A stretch of 64,000 bases of DNA from Hyaloperonospora brassicae (taxonomy: Eukaryota; Oomycota; Peronosporomycetes; Peronosporales; Peronosporaceae): NCBI GenBank assembly GCA_947650285.1, contig CANTFL010001426.1:310001-374000 (forward strand), in the 5' to 3' direction. The notes below the pieces were generated by a model, which saw nothing but the letters and a program-made list of their open reading frames with translations, was not told the DNA's origin and did not search any database. This document shows positions 11,975 through 23,621 of this stretch, one piece after another (within the stretch, counting starts at the first letter, position 1; the number at the start of each line of letters is the position of its first letter). The translations under genes and the position numbers were made by a program.

Positions 11975-12199
11975 CTTCTTGTTAATATTATTAGTCGGTC
12001 ATGTCTTCCGCACAACTACACATGAAGCGTTGATTTGCACAAATTGGCAATTTTTTATAGCGTCAAGGGCCTTCGTAAGCATATCCGCGTGTTGTTGCTC
12101 ATATCGGACATATTTCGATACGATGGTGTCACGTCGCGCATTGTACAAAACAAGAACTTAGTGCAGACGTCGATGGGCTAGGCCTCAAGCGATGACGCC

Positions 12200-13900
12200 T
12201 CGCCGGCCTAATGCTTCAGTACCGCTTGATTATCGACGCGAAGTACCATCGGCAGCACTGGCGGATCACCGGACTCATTCAGCATCTCCCTAATGTCAAG
12301 CAGCTCGCGCGTATGCTCCGATGCTGTCACGAAGTCCGCTTCCATTGTCGAGAGTAAGATTCCGTCATGCTTTGTCGACGTCCATCTGACCGGCACGCCT
12401 TTTAGGCATATGATTCTGCCGGTCAGGTACCTCCTGTCTTATTTCTCCGCCGCAAAGTTGGCGTTCGACTGCTCCTCGAGCTAAATCTTGCCTTATTTGG
12501 CCTTCTCTGGCTTCATGCGAAGATTGTAGTCACGCGTTCTTTATAAGTTTCGCGCGATTCACTTGGCCACTTCATGTCTTAAAGTCGCGGCTGATGAGTC
12601 TGCCGCGTCGCCTTGTGCACGACGAACGCAATTTTCGGCCGTGTGCAGGCAGCGATCCACAGCGGACTGCCGACGAGGGACTAGAAGTCTTAATTGCTGC
12701 TGTGCCAGGCATCTTATATTCGGTAACCAGCGCGCTGTCATCTGTTAGAACGTCGTAGAAGTCAGTGCCGATTGGTGCTTTCGTCGAGTTAGCATCCTCG
12801 AGCCCATGTAAATGCATGAGCTCGCCTATCGCCTCAGCCTAGTCAATCATGTAGCCGTCACTGTTGTGAATCGTGAATCGCATACCGTGGAACTTTCTGA
12901 TGGTGCCATGGTTCTTAATCTACAAGCTGAAGAGCTTGACTAAAGAGCGGTCCACGGCTGCAGATTTCATGCCGGTAGAGAGTGGAACGTCGACGTATAC
13001 GCCCACGGTGACCAACTGTCCGCCTTCGACTTGCCAGTAGAGACACATGTCGGAGATGAATTACCGGAAGCCAGTCTCGATCAGCCGAACGTAAAGGATC
13101 TGACCTTAGAGTCGGTCAGCCTGCTTTAGGCCATGTCTTCTCTTCCGTAGCTACACCACCACTTCTCTCTTTGGCACTGCGCTGAGCATCTTAAGCGGGT
13201 CTTAATCGATATTTATTGACTGAAGCAACTGGAGCATCTGGAGCAGTATCTTCAAGTGCTCTTCCTTGTCGGTCTTGACATATGCTTTAAAAAATTTCAC
13301 ACTGTGCTTCGCTGGGATACCGCATATCGCCAGAAGCACCAAGAGAACCTTAATGGTCGACTTGACCATCACGGCCACGTAGGTAATCTGATACAAGACC
13401 CCAAGAAATTACTCGTTTCCGCAGGCAACCAGTCGAACCTTCAAGCGCTCGAAATCATTGTGCGCGTTGATCTTGGTCTTTTAGCCCCACTTTGTCTGCA
13501 GAGAGTTGCTACCCGGCGGTAGCTTAGTCAACGCCACACGCCGTTGTCTTCCAAAGATTAGAGATCTTCGCGTACCGCCTGTTCCCAGCCTTTGCGCTTG
13601 AGTCCGCACAGCTCTTATCCGTAGTTCTAAGGAATTTACTCGTACACATAAGCCACCACGCTTTCGTCCACGGCTTCGCTCTATGAATCTTACTCCCCGG
13701 CTCGATATTCGTACTTGAGCGCGTGCTGAAGCTGACCCTTCTTCTCTGCGATGAGCCCCTCGACGTCGCGCACATGCTGCATTACGGTGATTTTATCACT
13801 TCTGGAAGTAGACGCTAATGCGTTTTGTCTCGTCACTTTGTCCTATGATCACGCCGACTTGAGCGCGCTGCGCGAGCAAGTTCTTGTTAGGTCACGGTAG
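12200..13900 (-). pseudogene. copia pol: reverse transcriptase and RNase H, decayed
   Basis: From high to low coordinate the minus strand gives linker pieces (13775-13524), a YVDV box at 12986-12997 where copia RT has YVDD, then FHGMRFTIHNSDGY, GELMHLHGLEDANSTKAPIG and, at 12396-12208, the RNase H end LLSTMEADFVTASEHTREL with LRVDNQAVLKH. Many stops and frameshifts separate these. Loss of the second catalytic Asp (D to V) means the RT would be inactive even if the frame were whole. Confidence 0.83.
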
Positions 13901-14420
13901 ATCGAGCAGATCGATTGGAAGAGGGGGAGAAGATGACGCACAGATCTTTAACAGGTTTTGTCAGTACATCTATTGGCTACGCGCGCTTCGCGTTCGCTCT
14001 CGCTAGGGTGAGGTTAAGGTTGTACGCCGCGTACTCCAACGTATCGACCCAGATCGTCACCGGCAGTCGTCGGACAAAGATAATGCTGCGCGCCATGTTC
14101 AGGATCGTCCTATGCATGGGCTCGGCTTTGCCGTGTGAAACCGTATTCCGTTCCTCGCTTATCTGCCATGCTACACCTGTACGCTTGCAGAAAAGGTCTA
14201 CGTTCGCATATTCGCCACTTCCGTCAGTGCGTAGCACGTGGATTTAGCAGTCGAAGTGGCGCTAAAAGAATGCGAAAAGCGGTCAAACTTGTTGGCCTTC
14301 TTGTCCTTGTTAAGCGCCAGGAAGTCGAGACATTACTTCGACTTGCGATCGACAAATTAGACGAATTAACGATTGTGCAATCGGTCCATCGAATTCATTG
14401 TAACCTTGAGGTCTGAGCAG
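13900..14420 (-). pseudogene. copia pol: integrase core, decayed
   Basis: The open piece 14237-13977 reads LRTDGSGEYANVDLFCKRTG, a copia integrase core with its second Asp in RTDGSGEY, followed by HGKAEPMHRTILNMAR, which holds the catalytic Glu. Flanking parts are in other frames. The element cannot make a whole integrase. Confidence 0.82.
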
Positions 14421-15200
14421 ATCACCGCGCCAAATCTATCAATAGGCAAGTTTGCGCCAGTGTCTTTCTTCGACTGTAAGTTCTTTGTTTGATTAACCTG
14501 AACGCAAGAGATGCACGTCGGACGCTTGCAATCCGTGAGCACGATGCCGGATGCGGGGTCTCTCGCCATGCGCTCGACGGTGTAGTACGCGAAATGACCA
14601 GGCCTTTATGGAAGTGCAGCAGCGAGCAGCTTTGCGTGTCCGACTCGGGCTCTTCCGAAGCTGCTTGATTTGTCAATGATAACATAAACACGTCGCTAAG
14701 CGCTTCTGACTCGCGAGCCGCCGGGACCGTCTGTACAATGAGCACATTGGGATCCATCATAACCTCGAACGCAAATTGGACTATGACGCGCCGTGCCAAC
14801 ACGCGTAACTTTCCGTCGTAAATGATCTCGAAACCGTTAAGCTCGATCTTGACAAAGTACATGTTTTCACGCGACAGCTCAGGCGCCAAATTGACCTTCT
14901 ATCAGTGTCACATCTTGCTGCTGCCCTTTCGCGAGAATATGCAGCACGAAGCTACCGACTCGCGTCAGCTTAATGGTCTCACCATCTGCCAAGTGATGCG
15001 CTTGGTTGCATTTCCTCGCGGCGCGCACAGGGATGTGTCATTGACAAGTTGGTGGCTACACCCGCTGTCGAAATGTAATCGTGTTTCGTCGTAATCGTCG
15101 TCTCTAACTACCATCGACTAATTTTGTCCGGTGGCTTGCGAGCCGATAATATTTCTTACTTCGCCGACAACTAGCGTTAGGCTTCCGTCTTCTTTGGCGC
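14420..15200 (-). pseudogene. copia pol: protease and pre-integrase region, decayed
   Basis: The open stretch 14889-14422 reads MAPELSRENMYFVKIELNGF, DGKLRVLARRVIVQF, then LLHFHKGLVISRTT, matching the end of the copia protease and the gag-pre-integrase zinc region (L-H-x-R-x-G-H type) in a worn form. The protease active-site part is expected at about 15050-15100, where a C-S-G-V-A-T-like reading is only partly recoverable. The domain is assigned mainly by order. Confidence 0.6.
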
Positions 15201-16039
15201 CTTGGCTTATCTCTATGTCGTCAGCCTTCTTGATGAGACAATACTTCTTCGGGTGACCGACCTTCCCACATCCTATTCAAATCCATGTCTCCTTGCTCGA
15301 CTCAGATTCGTCCTTGTGCACGACAACCTCCCCTTAGAAGGATCATCGTGTATAAGCTTCCATCTGAATTTCTTGCGCGAAGCGCGCGACCTTCTGCGTG
15401 CACGAGGTGGTTGATGCGGCGCGTCTGATACTTCTCCTGAAAATAGAACCCAGCTCAGGCGAGGCGTAGCGCACGATGTTATCGAGAACCTGCTGCTCAG
15501 CGCCGCCTGCAGCGTCGCTGACAACGACCAGGTGCAAGCAGCGCTCTGGCCAGAACTTCTTTCTCTCTTTCTTCGCCGTGAAGAGCTTCATCGTTTGAGA
15601 GGCGGTGATCGTCGTCTTGAACGTGTCCGGCATGCGCTGCATCACGCACTTCAAGGCCAGCAGTACGGACCACCACGTATCGACCTGCCTGTTGAAGTAC
15701 CGCTCGGCAGTGCCAGTGAGGTACAACCCGAGCACTTCGTGCTTCACGTTCTCGCTCCACAGGAAGCCACAAGATTCCCGTGCCATGTCGACCTGGCGCT
15801 AAAACTTCTTGCCCCAGTCTAAGAAGCCTAACTCAAGTCTGACGTACACCTCGGTGTCATCGAACTGTCGTATCGCCAATTTGCGCTGCCTCGCATCCCG
15901 AGTGCGATACTGCATTATCGTCATTTGCTACCGCTTCTGCACTGGCTGCCGGCATCGCCTGAGGCGCTATTGGCGGATGGTAGACTGCCAATGGAGCAGG
16001 CGGCAGAGGCAAAGGATCAGCTCGCTGCTGCGGCCCATG
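15200..16039 (-). pseudogene. copia gag, C-terminal part
   Basis: The open piece 15786-15343 includes [20 protein letters not shown] and [15 protein letters not shown], then [12 protein letters not shown], a copia gag core. Lower down lies a zinc knuckle of C-x2-C-x4-H-x4-C type, GCGKVGHPKKYC at about 15238-15270, whose first Cys codon is now TGA at 15277-15279. The gag N-terminus continues at 24016 on the far side of the family B insertion. Confidence 0.78.
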
Positions 16040-16430
16040 TGTAACGGGGCACACCCTTGCGTAACTTAACGCAAGGGTTTTGAGTGCCCCGACGGACGTA
16101 CACGTGGCAAGCGAGGAAGCGTAGGTAGGGTAAAAGTAGAACTGTTATATTAATAAATTAAGTCTTTAAACTACTGTCTCTTCGTTTGACTTAATTCAAA
16201 TATACTAATATAACTGCATGTATGGTGACGTCTCGTCACCACTCATTGCGCGCGTCTTGCGGCGATTGGTGGGTTGATATCATCACGATATCAACCAATG
16301 AACAGACCCTTTGGTCGACCCTTCAATATCACCAATTTGGTGATATTGTTTTAAAGAATATCCATCTTTATATTCTTTATTGTCACTTTCCTTAAAGTGA
16401 CAATTTCATGTAACGGGCTGCCCCGTTACA
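16040..16430 (-). repeat. family B 3' LTR
   Basis: The LTR starts TGTAACGGGGCA and ends TGCCCCGTTACA, a 12-bp perfect terminal inverted repeat. It contains serial hairpins: 16045-16091 (an interrupted 18-bp stem), 16272-16296 (10-bp stem, 5-nt loop), 16324-16348 (10 bp, 5 nt) and 16379-16404 (11 bp, 4 nt). Confidence 0.95.
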
Positions 16431-16442
16431 TCACCCCCCCTT
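16431..16442 (-). other. polypurine tract of family B
   Basis: On the minus strand this reads AAGGGGGGGTGA, immediately before the 3' LTR, as expected for the plus-strand primer. It confirms that the element is in minus orientation. Confidence 0.82.
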
Positions 16443-16561
16443 AACTGATAGTCACCGTGTGACTATCGAAAACATGGAAGCCACCCGTTGGCCACCATTG
16501 GGACAGGGAGCACTTGTTGGGTCCGTTCCATTCACTTTCCGCTTGACCTCGCATAGTTAAC

Positions 16562-18169
16562 ATGTCTATGCGAGGTGACTCAAGACCCACACAGCCTGGT
16601 GATGTGTAAGCCTCTGCGGCAGACGCTTCGTCGTCTGCCGCCCCTTCTTCTCCTGCAGCAACAGGTGCTGCAGGTGCACGAGGTATCACACCGCGTGCGC
16701 ACGATGACCCTGATGTAGAGGTCATCTACTCTGGCGAGTCAGACGTGTCTGACTCGGGCAATACTCCAGAGGCGTCTCGCTCACCGGCGACGCCTCAGTA
16801 TTCGCCAAGACCACTGCCGAACAAACGGACTCGTGATTTGCATCACAGTCTGTTCGGCAGTGATGATGATGATGATCAGGGTGGTGAGTTCTATTATTCA
16901 CCACCGCCGGCTCGTGCGTCTTCGCACGAGCGTGATGACGATGGCGCGAGCCGTCGTCAATCTGGGAGCCGTGGCACCGACAAGGGTACCACTGTGAAGC
17001 GTGATGAGTTGAAGCCGTGGCGTTTGCCCGAACAAATCATCAATAGCCTGTTTCACGAGACAGGTTAACACCATCGAATACCCTTATTCGATGCAACCGA
17101 GCTTCACGGCTTGAGTCCCAGCGCGAAGAACTTTCGCGCTGAAGAAGATTTTTATCTCGATGTCTTTCTTAGACATCGATGGTACAACAGCAACCAAAAG
17201 CGTGACAAAACATCGCTTTTGGCTGCGTGGAACGCGTTCGTCCAAAACGTAAAGAATTTTGGACGAGAAGGGTGGCTCAAGAAACTTGAGGCAACACGCC
17301 TCAGGTTCGAACGGCGAACGCCAACCGGTGCTAGGTACCGGTTGCATTGTTTATCGAGTGAGGCAGGCATTCCTTGCCTCACATGGGGAGACCCTTGTGC
17401 GAGTTGTGTTGACAACTCGCAGCGTGCACATAGGGATGTGTACTCCCTAAATTCGCCCTGGGGAAGGGCACATCTCTCGGAGAAGATGCGTGACGCGATT
17501 GCAAACTTGCAATCCGTCTACAAGCGCCTAGGGCGCGTGTTTACCGATGGGCCACAGGACTCATCGGATGGGTCTCGTCATACTGGCGGACGAGACCTTC
17601 AACATCCATCAACAGCTGAGAGCGGGGCTCCCAGCTGTTCCAAGAGGGTGGATACCCCCGCCACTGGACGAGGTAGCTCGTCCTTGATCCTGAATCGTCA
17701 CGGTGATTCAAGATACGCTCCACTAGAAAGCGTTGATCACCGTGAGCATCCACCAAAGGATGTGGTGGAGGAGGAAAGACCTCCTCCAGATGATTCTGTT
17801 CACCATCTCGACCCTTACGAGATGGATCGCGCGTTCGATGAATTGCGCGATGACTTGATGCACGAGCGCGATCGGCGCTACGCTTTGACCGATACCGTGC
17901 GGAAGAACCGCAAGGGTCACGAGGCTGATCAGCCGAGGGATCGCGCCGATTATGCCACGGCGCAGCTTCAGGTCGAGCGGGATGTCCGCTCCCTATTCGG
18001 CGAGCTGGCGACAGCTTGCGGGATTATATCTCGGTTGAGTTCCGAGGTATCATATCTGCGCGACCAGACGGATCGTCTGGAGCGCGAACGCAAGAACTTG
18101 ATGGATGTTCTTGAACGTGGGGGCTATCTTCATCGGAAGAAGAAGTCTCGTACTGACAGTACGACCTAA
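16562..18169 (+). pseudogene. family B antisense gene; coiled-coil protein, two premature stops
   Basis: Read from an ATG at 16562, one frame runs to the TAA ending at 18169 (535 codons), interrupted only by TAA at 16607 and TAA at 17066. The last 366 codons (17069-18166) are fully open. The N-terminal part is acidic and Ser/Pro-rich (SDDDDDQGGEF). A compact middle domain follows: EEDFYLDVFLRHRWYNSNQK, LLAAWNAFVQNVKNFGREGW, PCLTWGDPCASC, SPWGRAHLSEKMRDAIANLQ. The last third is a charged coiled coil (ERDVRSLFGELATACGII, LRDQTDRLERERKNLMDVLE) with a basic tail. I do not recognise the family. It lies antisense to the element and overlaps the chromodomain, so it may be a regulatory or structural accessory protein; that is inference. 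Confidence 0.78.
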
Positions 18170-19608
18170 GCCTCCCCACGTAAAACTTAGGATGCGTGCG
18201 CATTTTACGTGGCAATTCAATCGTGTATGCATTGCCCTTGCGATGCAACACTCGAAATGGCCCAATGTATTTCGGCAGTAGTTTGCTACTGCCGACACTA
18301 GTGACTGCATGTCCAGGTAGGTTTACCGTAGACAGTAGTACTAGGTCGTTAACTTTAAATGAAAGAACATTTGCTCTTCCATTCTTTTCTGCGTTCCGTT
18401 TCTGACGGTCCACCGCGTTTGCGATGGAGTCCTGAACGAAATGGACTACCTCCTCTTGAGTCAGGAGGAAGTTTTCTGCTGACTCATTGTTTTGTCTTTC
18501 AGTGCGCTTCGCGCGCACAGCTAAGAGATTGATTTCTTCTTCAGCGAGGTTGTCTTCTTCCTCGCTGGCATAATCGTTGACGATGCTGAATATACCAGCA
18601 TCGTCATCATCATCCGAGTCAATAATAGCGTTGACGCTATTATTGAGGTGATCTTCTTCATCGATGTCGACTTGATCGACATCGGCATCATACGTGACGA
18701 CGTTAGCGCCGACACGTGATGAGCAAGATCCATAACGGTTTTTGCTCGAGCGAGTCCCTCCCCCCTTATCCAAGAGTCACACTCTAGAAGGGCGGGCACA
18801 CGTGGATGGCGTAGGCCATTCATGTAAAACGGTGTGTGCTGTGTTGAGGCATGCACCGAATTATTTATGGCGAATTCCACCATCGGAAGGATCTCGATCC
18901 AACTCGAAAATGAGTGGAAATACCCTCTAAGGATCTCTTCGAGGACACGGTTCGCACGTTCCGTCTGACCATCTGTTTCGGAATGGTCAGAAGTAGACAT
19001 CGTCAACCGTGTTCCGGGAGAACGGAACACAGATTGCCAAAATGCCGCCGTGAATCGAGGGTCACGGTCGGATACAAGTTCACGGGGCAATACGTGGAGT
19101 CGGAAGATCGTGTCAAGAAAGATACGAGCACAACCGGGTCCCGTGATGGACTCGGGCACTGCAGCAAGATGCACCATCTTGCTGAACCGATCAACAAACA
19201 CAAGAATGCCATTATTCTTGTGAGCGTCTTCGGGTTTCCCGAAGACGAAGTACATTGAAACGGACTACCAGCACTCTGCCGGGACTGGTAGAGACTGTAA
19301 TGGTGCACGGGATGAAGGACTAGGCTTCACCCGTTGACAAACCACGCAAGCACGTATGTACTTGCGTACAAACTGATACTGGCGGGGCCAGTAAAAGTCA
19401 CGACTTACCGTGAGGTAAGCCTTTTCTCTCCCACGATGATCACCTGTTGGGGCATCGTGACACTCGTACATGATGCGCAACCGCAAATCATGATGAGCGG
19501 GTACGACGCACGAGGCGTGTCGTCGGCAACAGCTGTATAGTACAGCAATCCGTTGCGTGTACTATACCGATCCGATGAGGATCGGTACAAAGCCGGTAAA
19601 TCCCTCAT
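17541..19608 (-). pseudogene. family B pol: integrase with chromodomain, broken
   Basis: The order on the minus strand is N-terminal piece 19608-19405, the zinc-binding region 19486-19265 (YECHDAPTGDHRGREK, RACVVCQRVKPS), the DDE core 19255-18521 (VFVDRFSKM, VSDRDPRFTAAFWQ, DGQTERANRVLEE), then in another frame 18773-18024 (KLLPKYIGPFRVLHRKGNAY, KFYVGRLRSY). After one TAA at 18024-18026 the same frame stays open to 17541 and ends with a chromodomain: [42 protein letters not shown]. The triad residues are present. Lesions are a TAG at 19265, two frameshifts and the TAA. Confidence 0.9.
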
Positions 19609-19686
19609 AAATTATTGGATGGAATCACCAGACGACCCATCAATCGCAAAAGATCCTTATCTTTTGCGTATGCCTTTCGTACTTCG

Positions 19687-21243
19687 TCAAGTAAAATTGA
19701 TGACGTGAACACTGACTGACAGTGTCGCAACAGTGGGCTTATCCTCACTGTTGGATTGTTCGTCCGGCTTGAAATCGGGCCGGCGCAAAAGAGCATTAGC
19801 GACGAGATTGAGTCTTCCCGGTTTATACTCCACGGAGAAGTTATACTCCGCGAAGAAAGACAGCCACCTCGCCATTCTTTGCGAGAGGTGTGGGCTGTTT
19901 ACGGCCGTGCGTAATGACGCATGGTCCGTGTAGACAACAAACGGTCTATCTCCCAAGAGATAGACGCGAAACTTAGCCAGTGCGTATTTCATGGCAAGGA
20001 GTTCCTTGTCATGCACTGGGTAACTACGCTCAGCTGCTTGCAGCTGACGCGACTGATAACAGATGACGCTCTCCGCGCCATCTGCATCGAACTGCATTAA
20101 CGCACAGCCGATTGCGAAATCGCTGGCGTCACAGACCACATGAAGAGGTCTGTCCTATTCTGCAATCGCCAAGATCGGCGATTGCATCAAGCTCCGCTTG
20201 ATACCTTCAAAGGAACGCTGGCACTCAGCGTTCCATGATCACTTGACATTTTTCTTGAGTAAGCAAGAAAGATGAACAGTCATCTCGGCGTAGTTGCGCG
20301 AGTACTTGTGCAAGTACGCCGCAAGACCAAGGAACTTCCTTAGTCCCTTGACATCGACTGGCACTGGCCAGTCGGTAATCGCCTTAATCTTTTCGGGATC
20401 AGGGCGTACGCCGTGTTTACCCACGATGCACCCAAGAAGTGGAATTTCGCTAGCCGCGAATATACACTTCTTGAGGTTGGCGTACAACTTATGCTTGCGC
20501 ATAAGTTGAAGGACTTGACGAACGTGAGTTCTGTGAACTTCAACGTCCGTCTTTCCGTCCATAGCCCGGCTATGGACGAACACATCGCCGAAGTACCTTG
20601 GTGCGAAGTCTCGCACCGGTCTCAACAGATTTGTTACACATCTGTTGAATGTTGCAGGGGCATTACTCAGCCCCTGTGGCATCACTGGCCACTCCCACAG
20701 CATCCCGCTGGTGGCGCTCACTGCTGTATACGGGATGTCCCGTTCACGCATGAGGATCTGATGGAACCAATCCATCAGATCCATGGACGAAAAGATGGTA
20801 CTCTTTGACATACCATCTATGATTACGTCCTTCCTCGGTATCGGCGTCTGAGCCGGTACCGTTGCAGCATTCAACTTGTTGAATGCGTGCACTATCCGCC
20901 ACTCTCCTGTGGCCTTTCGCACACAGAAGGTCGGAGAGCTGTGAGGGGATGTTGATTCCCTCTCATGGCCCGCTGCTAAGCGATCGGCAAAGAACTTGTC
21001 GATCGCTATCACTTGTTCACGAGGCAGTGGCCACTGCTTCATGACACAGTACTTCGAGCCCGGATTGAGCTCGATCTCGTGTCGAGTTCCTTTGTCCTTA
21101 GGCAACTCGCAAGGTACGGATTCAGGGAACACATCCCTGAATTCGATCAAATCCTTATACAAAGGATTTGCCTGAAGTGACTCCCAGGATTGGGACGCGT
21201 ATCGCTCAATCCGAGTCTTCTCATCGAGGACACTTTCGTCCAT
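19687..21243 (-). pseudogene. family B pol: reverse transcriptase and RNase H
   Basis: The RT is open from 21243 to 20239 and includes FSSMDLMDWFHQILM (motif A), MPQGLSNAPATFNR and the active-site box YFGDVFVHS, where the family has YFDD: the first Asp of the pair is Gly. A TGA at 20239 and one more stop precede the RNase H at 20139-19687, which keeps VCDASDFAIG, HDKELLAMKYAL and YTDHASL but has VANALLRRP where VADALSRRP is usual, so the last Asp is Asn. RT and RNase H share a frame. The D to G change should abolish polymerase activity. Confidence 0.93.
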
Positions 21244-21271
21244 CGATGAGCTGCTGAGAACCTGTTCGTTC

Positions 21272-22372
21272 TCAGCAAATACTGTTGTCGGTCACATACT
21301 CGTCCTCTGTGACGAATATGCAGATCTGCTTGACTTTGCCACTACGCAGATCACGCAAGAACCGTTTCGGTTCTAGCGTTGTCAACTGAGTTGTCTCCGA
21401 AGTCAACTTCGGAGGCACAATCAGATCAAGCGTATCAGCGCCTACGCTTGATCCGTGATTAACCAAGACGTTCAACGTCTCGGTTACTTCCTGGGAACTT
21501 GCTTCCACAGGTTGCTGAGGGCCTAATCCCTCAGCAAGCGACTCTTGAGGAGTTCCTTCCTCAAGTACGTGGGGACTTATTTCCTCCACGTCCTTTGACT
21601 GTGGCTGTGCAACCACAGTCAGGCACCGATCCTCTACGGTCGACTATTCAGTCGACCTAGGATTTTCATGTTGCCCCTTGGGGGCAACAGACTTCTTTCT
21701 TCTAAGATGCTGCCCGCTAGGCATGCATCCATGTCCCGGTCCACTCGACTTGTTCGAGTGGTGGACCTTCGGCGCACCCTGTACTTCTGTACAGCCGCCG
21801 GGAGCTTGCTCCACAGTGTAGTGATCAACTACACTGTGATCTTGTGCAGTCGTGCTAACGACCGTACCGCAAGTGAGGCCATCGCACTCACTCGCAGAAC
21901 ATCCACACGCTTTTGGACGCTCCAAGATGTTCATCAGATGGCCATCTGATGAACAAGCAGCAGGCATCTTCACGGATCGATGCTGCCAGCTCACTCTTGG
22001 CTCGTACTTTCTGAGCCAAGGTAATCCCAGGATGACATCAAATTTGTCATCCAGATCCAATACGATGAAGTCATAATCGTACTGTTCGCCCTCTAACGTG
22101 TAGTGGATTCCTACTACACGTTTCCTAACGGTAATCGATGCGCCTGTTGCAAGGCGCACCGTCATCCTTGTGAGGGGAATGTCGCGCTCAACGAACTTGA
22201 GCCTACGACCCTCTAGTGACTGGCGACGAACAAAGTTGTTCGACGCCCCACAGTCTACTAGGGCACGAAGCGACAAATCATTTGTCGCTTCCAACTTCAA
22301 GGTGATGAGCGAAACGTCATCACCAGGTGCAGAGACACACAATGATTGTGTATCTGGAGCAACTTTCGTCAA
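21272..22372 (-). pseudogene. family B pol: aspartic protease and linker
   Basis: The open frame 22372-21644 holds LRALVDCGASNNFVRR, a retropepsin active site of D-C-G-A-S form, then YDYDFIVLDLDDKFDVILGL with the ILGLPW flap-side motif, and a Cys-rich tail. After one TAG at 21644 the frame continues as 21616-21272, an acidic Gln/Glu-rich linker, and shifts by one near 21286 into the RT frame. The protease frame differs from that of gag, as is usual when pol follows by frameshift. The active-site Asp is intact. Confidence 0.9.
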
Positions 22373-22422
22373 GAGATTTGCAAATTCTCTTGAGGTTGCT
22401 GGATCAGTAGGGCGCTCCGCCC

Positions 22423-23577
22423 CTACTGACCCCGACCATTTTTTGATGGTCCGTCTCGCTGTTGCGAAGCCGCAACAGCGCTGGACCCACGCCCATTGCC
22501 CTTTCTGGCAAAAGGTCGTCTAATTCGCTCAGTACTGTTTGGTACTGGGCGTGGAGCACTACACTCGTATGCGTAGTGCCCTAACTTCTGACAGCGATTG
22601 CACCTCTGCAATCGCTTCTTGTTTGTAGAGCGAGGTCTCTCGCTCTCAACATAGCAGAGGTCCATTGGTTCTGGACCTCCGATCTCTTGTCGTCTCGGTG
22701 GACGGTAAGAGTTTGAGCTAGCATGAGCCTGTCTCATGCTAAAGTCTACCTGTTCCGCGGCTGATATCGCTTCTTCAAGCGTATTCAGCTCAAGGCGAAA
22801 CAGGTGGCTCCTGACGGGCCCTTCTGCGAGCCCTTGCATGAACACCGTAATCAACGTGTGTTCATGTACTGGGTTGGCAGTTATACTACTCGCAAGGAGT
22901 CGTATATGTTGTGCGTAAGCGTGCACATCACGCTTACCCTACTTGAGTTTCAGGAGCTCTGAACAAGCCCTGAACTCAGCCCGTGGCGGCTCAAACGTTT
23001 GTCTGAGCCGGGACTTGAAGTCATCTAGCGACCTAAACACATGTGGGTCGCTACTCTCGAGTCCCAGGGACCAAGTTTTGGCACGCCCTGCCAAGTGGGT
23101 CTGAGCAAATGTGAGTTTCATTTGCTCATCTTCGACGCGACGAGCCCTTAGGGCTCTGTCGAGTTCGACAAACCATAGTAACAGGGAGACCTCCGGGACT
23201 CCACTGTACTTGGAGATGTCGACTTTCATGACTTCGGGACGACGCTCATGTGCCGTCCCGTCCACAGCAGCATGGAATTGCTGCTGTCTCAACAGCTCTG
23301 TCTGTTGAGCACCGAGTTCTCTCAACTGATCGGTCTGTTGAGAGCCTTGCTGGTGAAGCAAGGCTACTTTCTCCCTCTCGAGAGCAAGTTCATTCTGAAT
23401 GAACTTGGCGATAGCGGCATGTTGTTGGTCTCTGTCTAGAGACTCCAACATGGTGCTGACGACGAGTTCGTCTACGGAAGAACTCATTCGTTCTACCGCA
23501 CCCCATTCGATGTCACTCAAATGAGTAAACCCTTCACGCGTGGCGTGAAAGGTGTCTTCTTCATCCAACATGTTCAT
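22423..23577 (-). pseudogene. family B gag, one internal stop
   Basis: A single frame of 385 codons is broken by one TAG at 22939-22941. The N-terminal half includes heptad-like Gln-rich sequence and VDISKYSGVPEVSLLLWFVE with ALRARRVEDEQMKLTFAQTH, the capsid core of gypsy gag. The C-terminal half has HEHTLITVFMQGLAEGPVRS and one zinc knuckle CNRCQKLGHYAYEC (C-x2-C-x4-H-x4-C), followed by a basic tail. It would form the particle and bind element RNA. The stop separates capsid from the knuckle. Confidence 0.92.
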
Positions 23578-23601
23578 GTTGGATGATGTGGTCCTTAGAA
23601 G

Positions 23602-23619
23602 GACTACAAAGTGCTACCA
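23602..23619 (-). other. candidate primer-binding site of family B
   Basis: Two bases inside the 5' LTR the minus strand reads TGGTAGCACTTTGTAGTC, starting with the TGG complementary to the CCA end of a tRNA. I cannot name the tRNA from the sequence alone. Confidence 0.6.
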
Positions 23620-23621
23620 GG

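Noticed and set aside
13915..14247. Plus-strand frame of 110 codons
   Set aside because: It is the complement of the copia integrase core, which has clear motifs on the minus strand.
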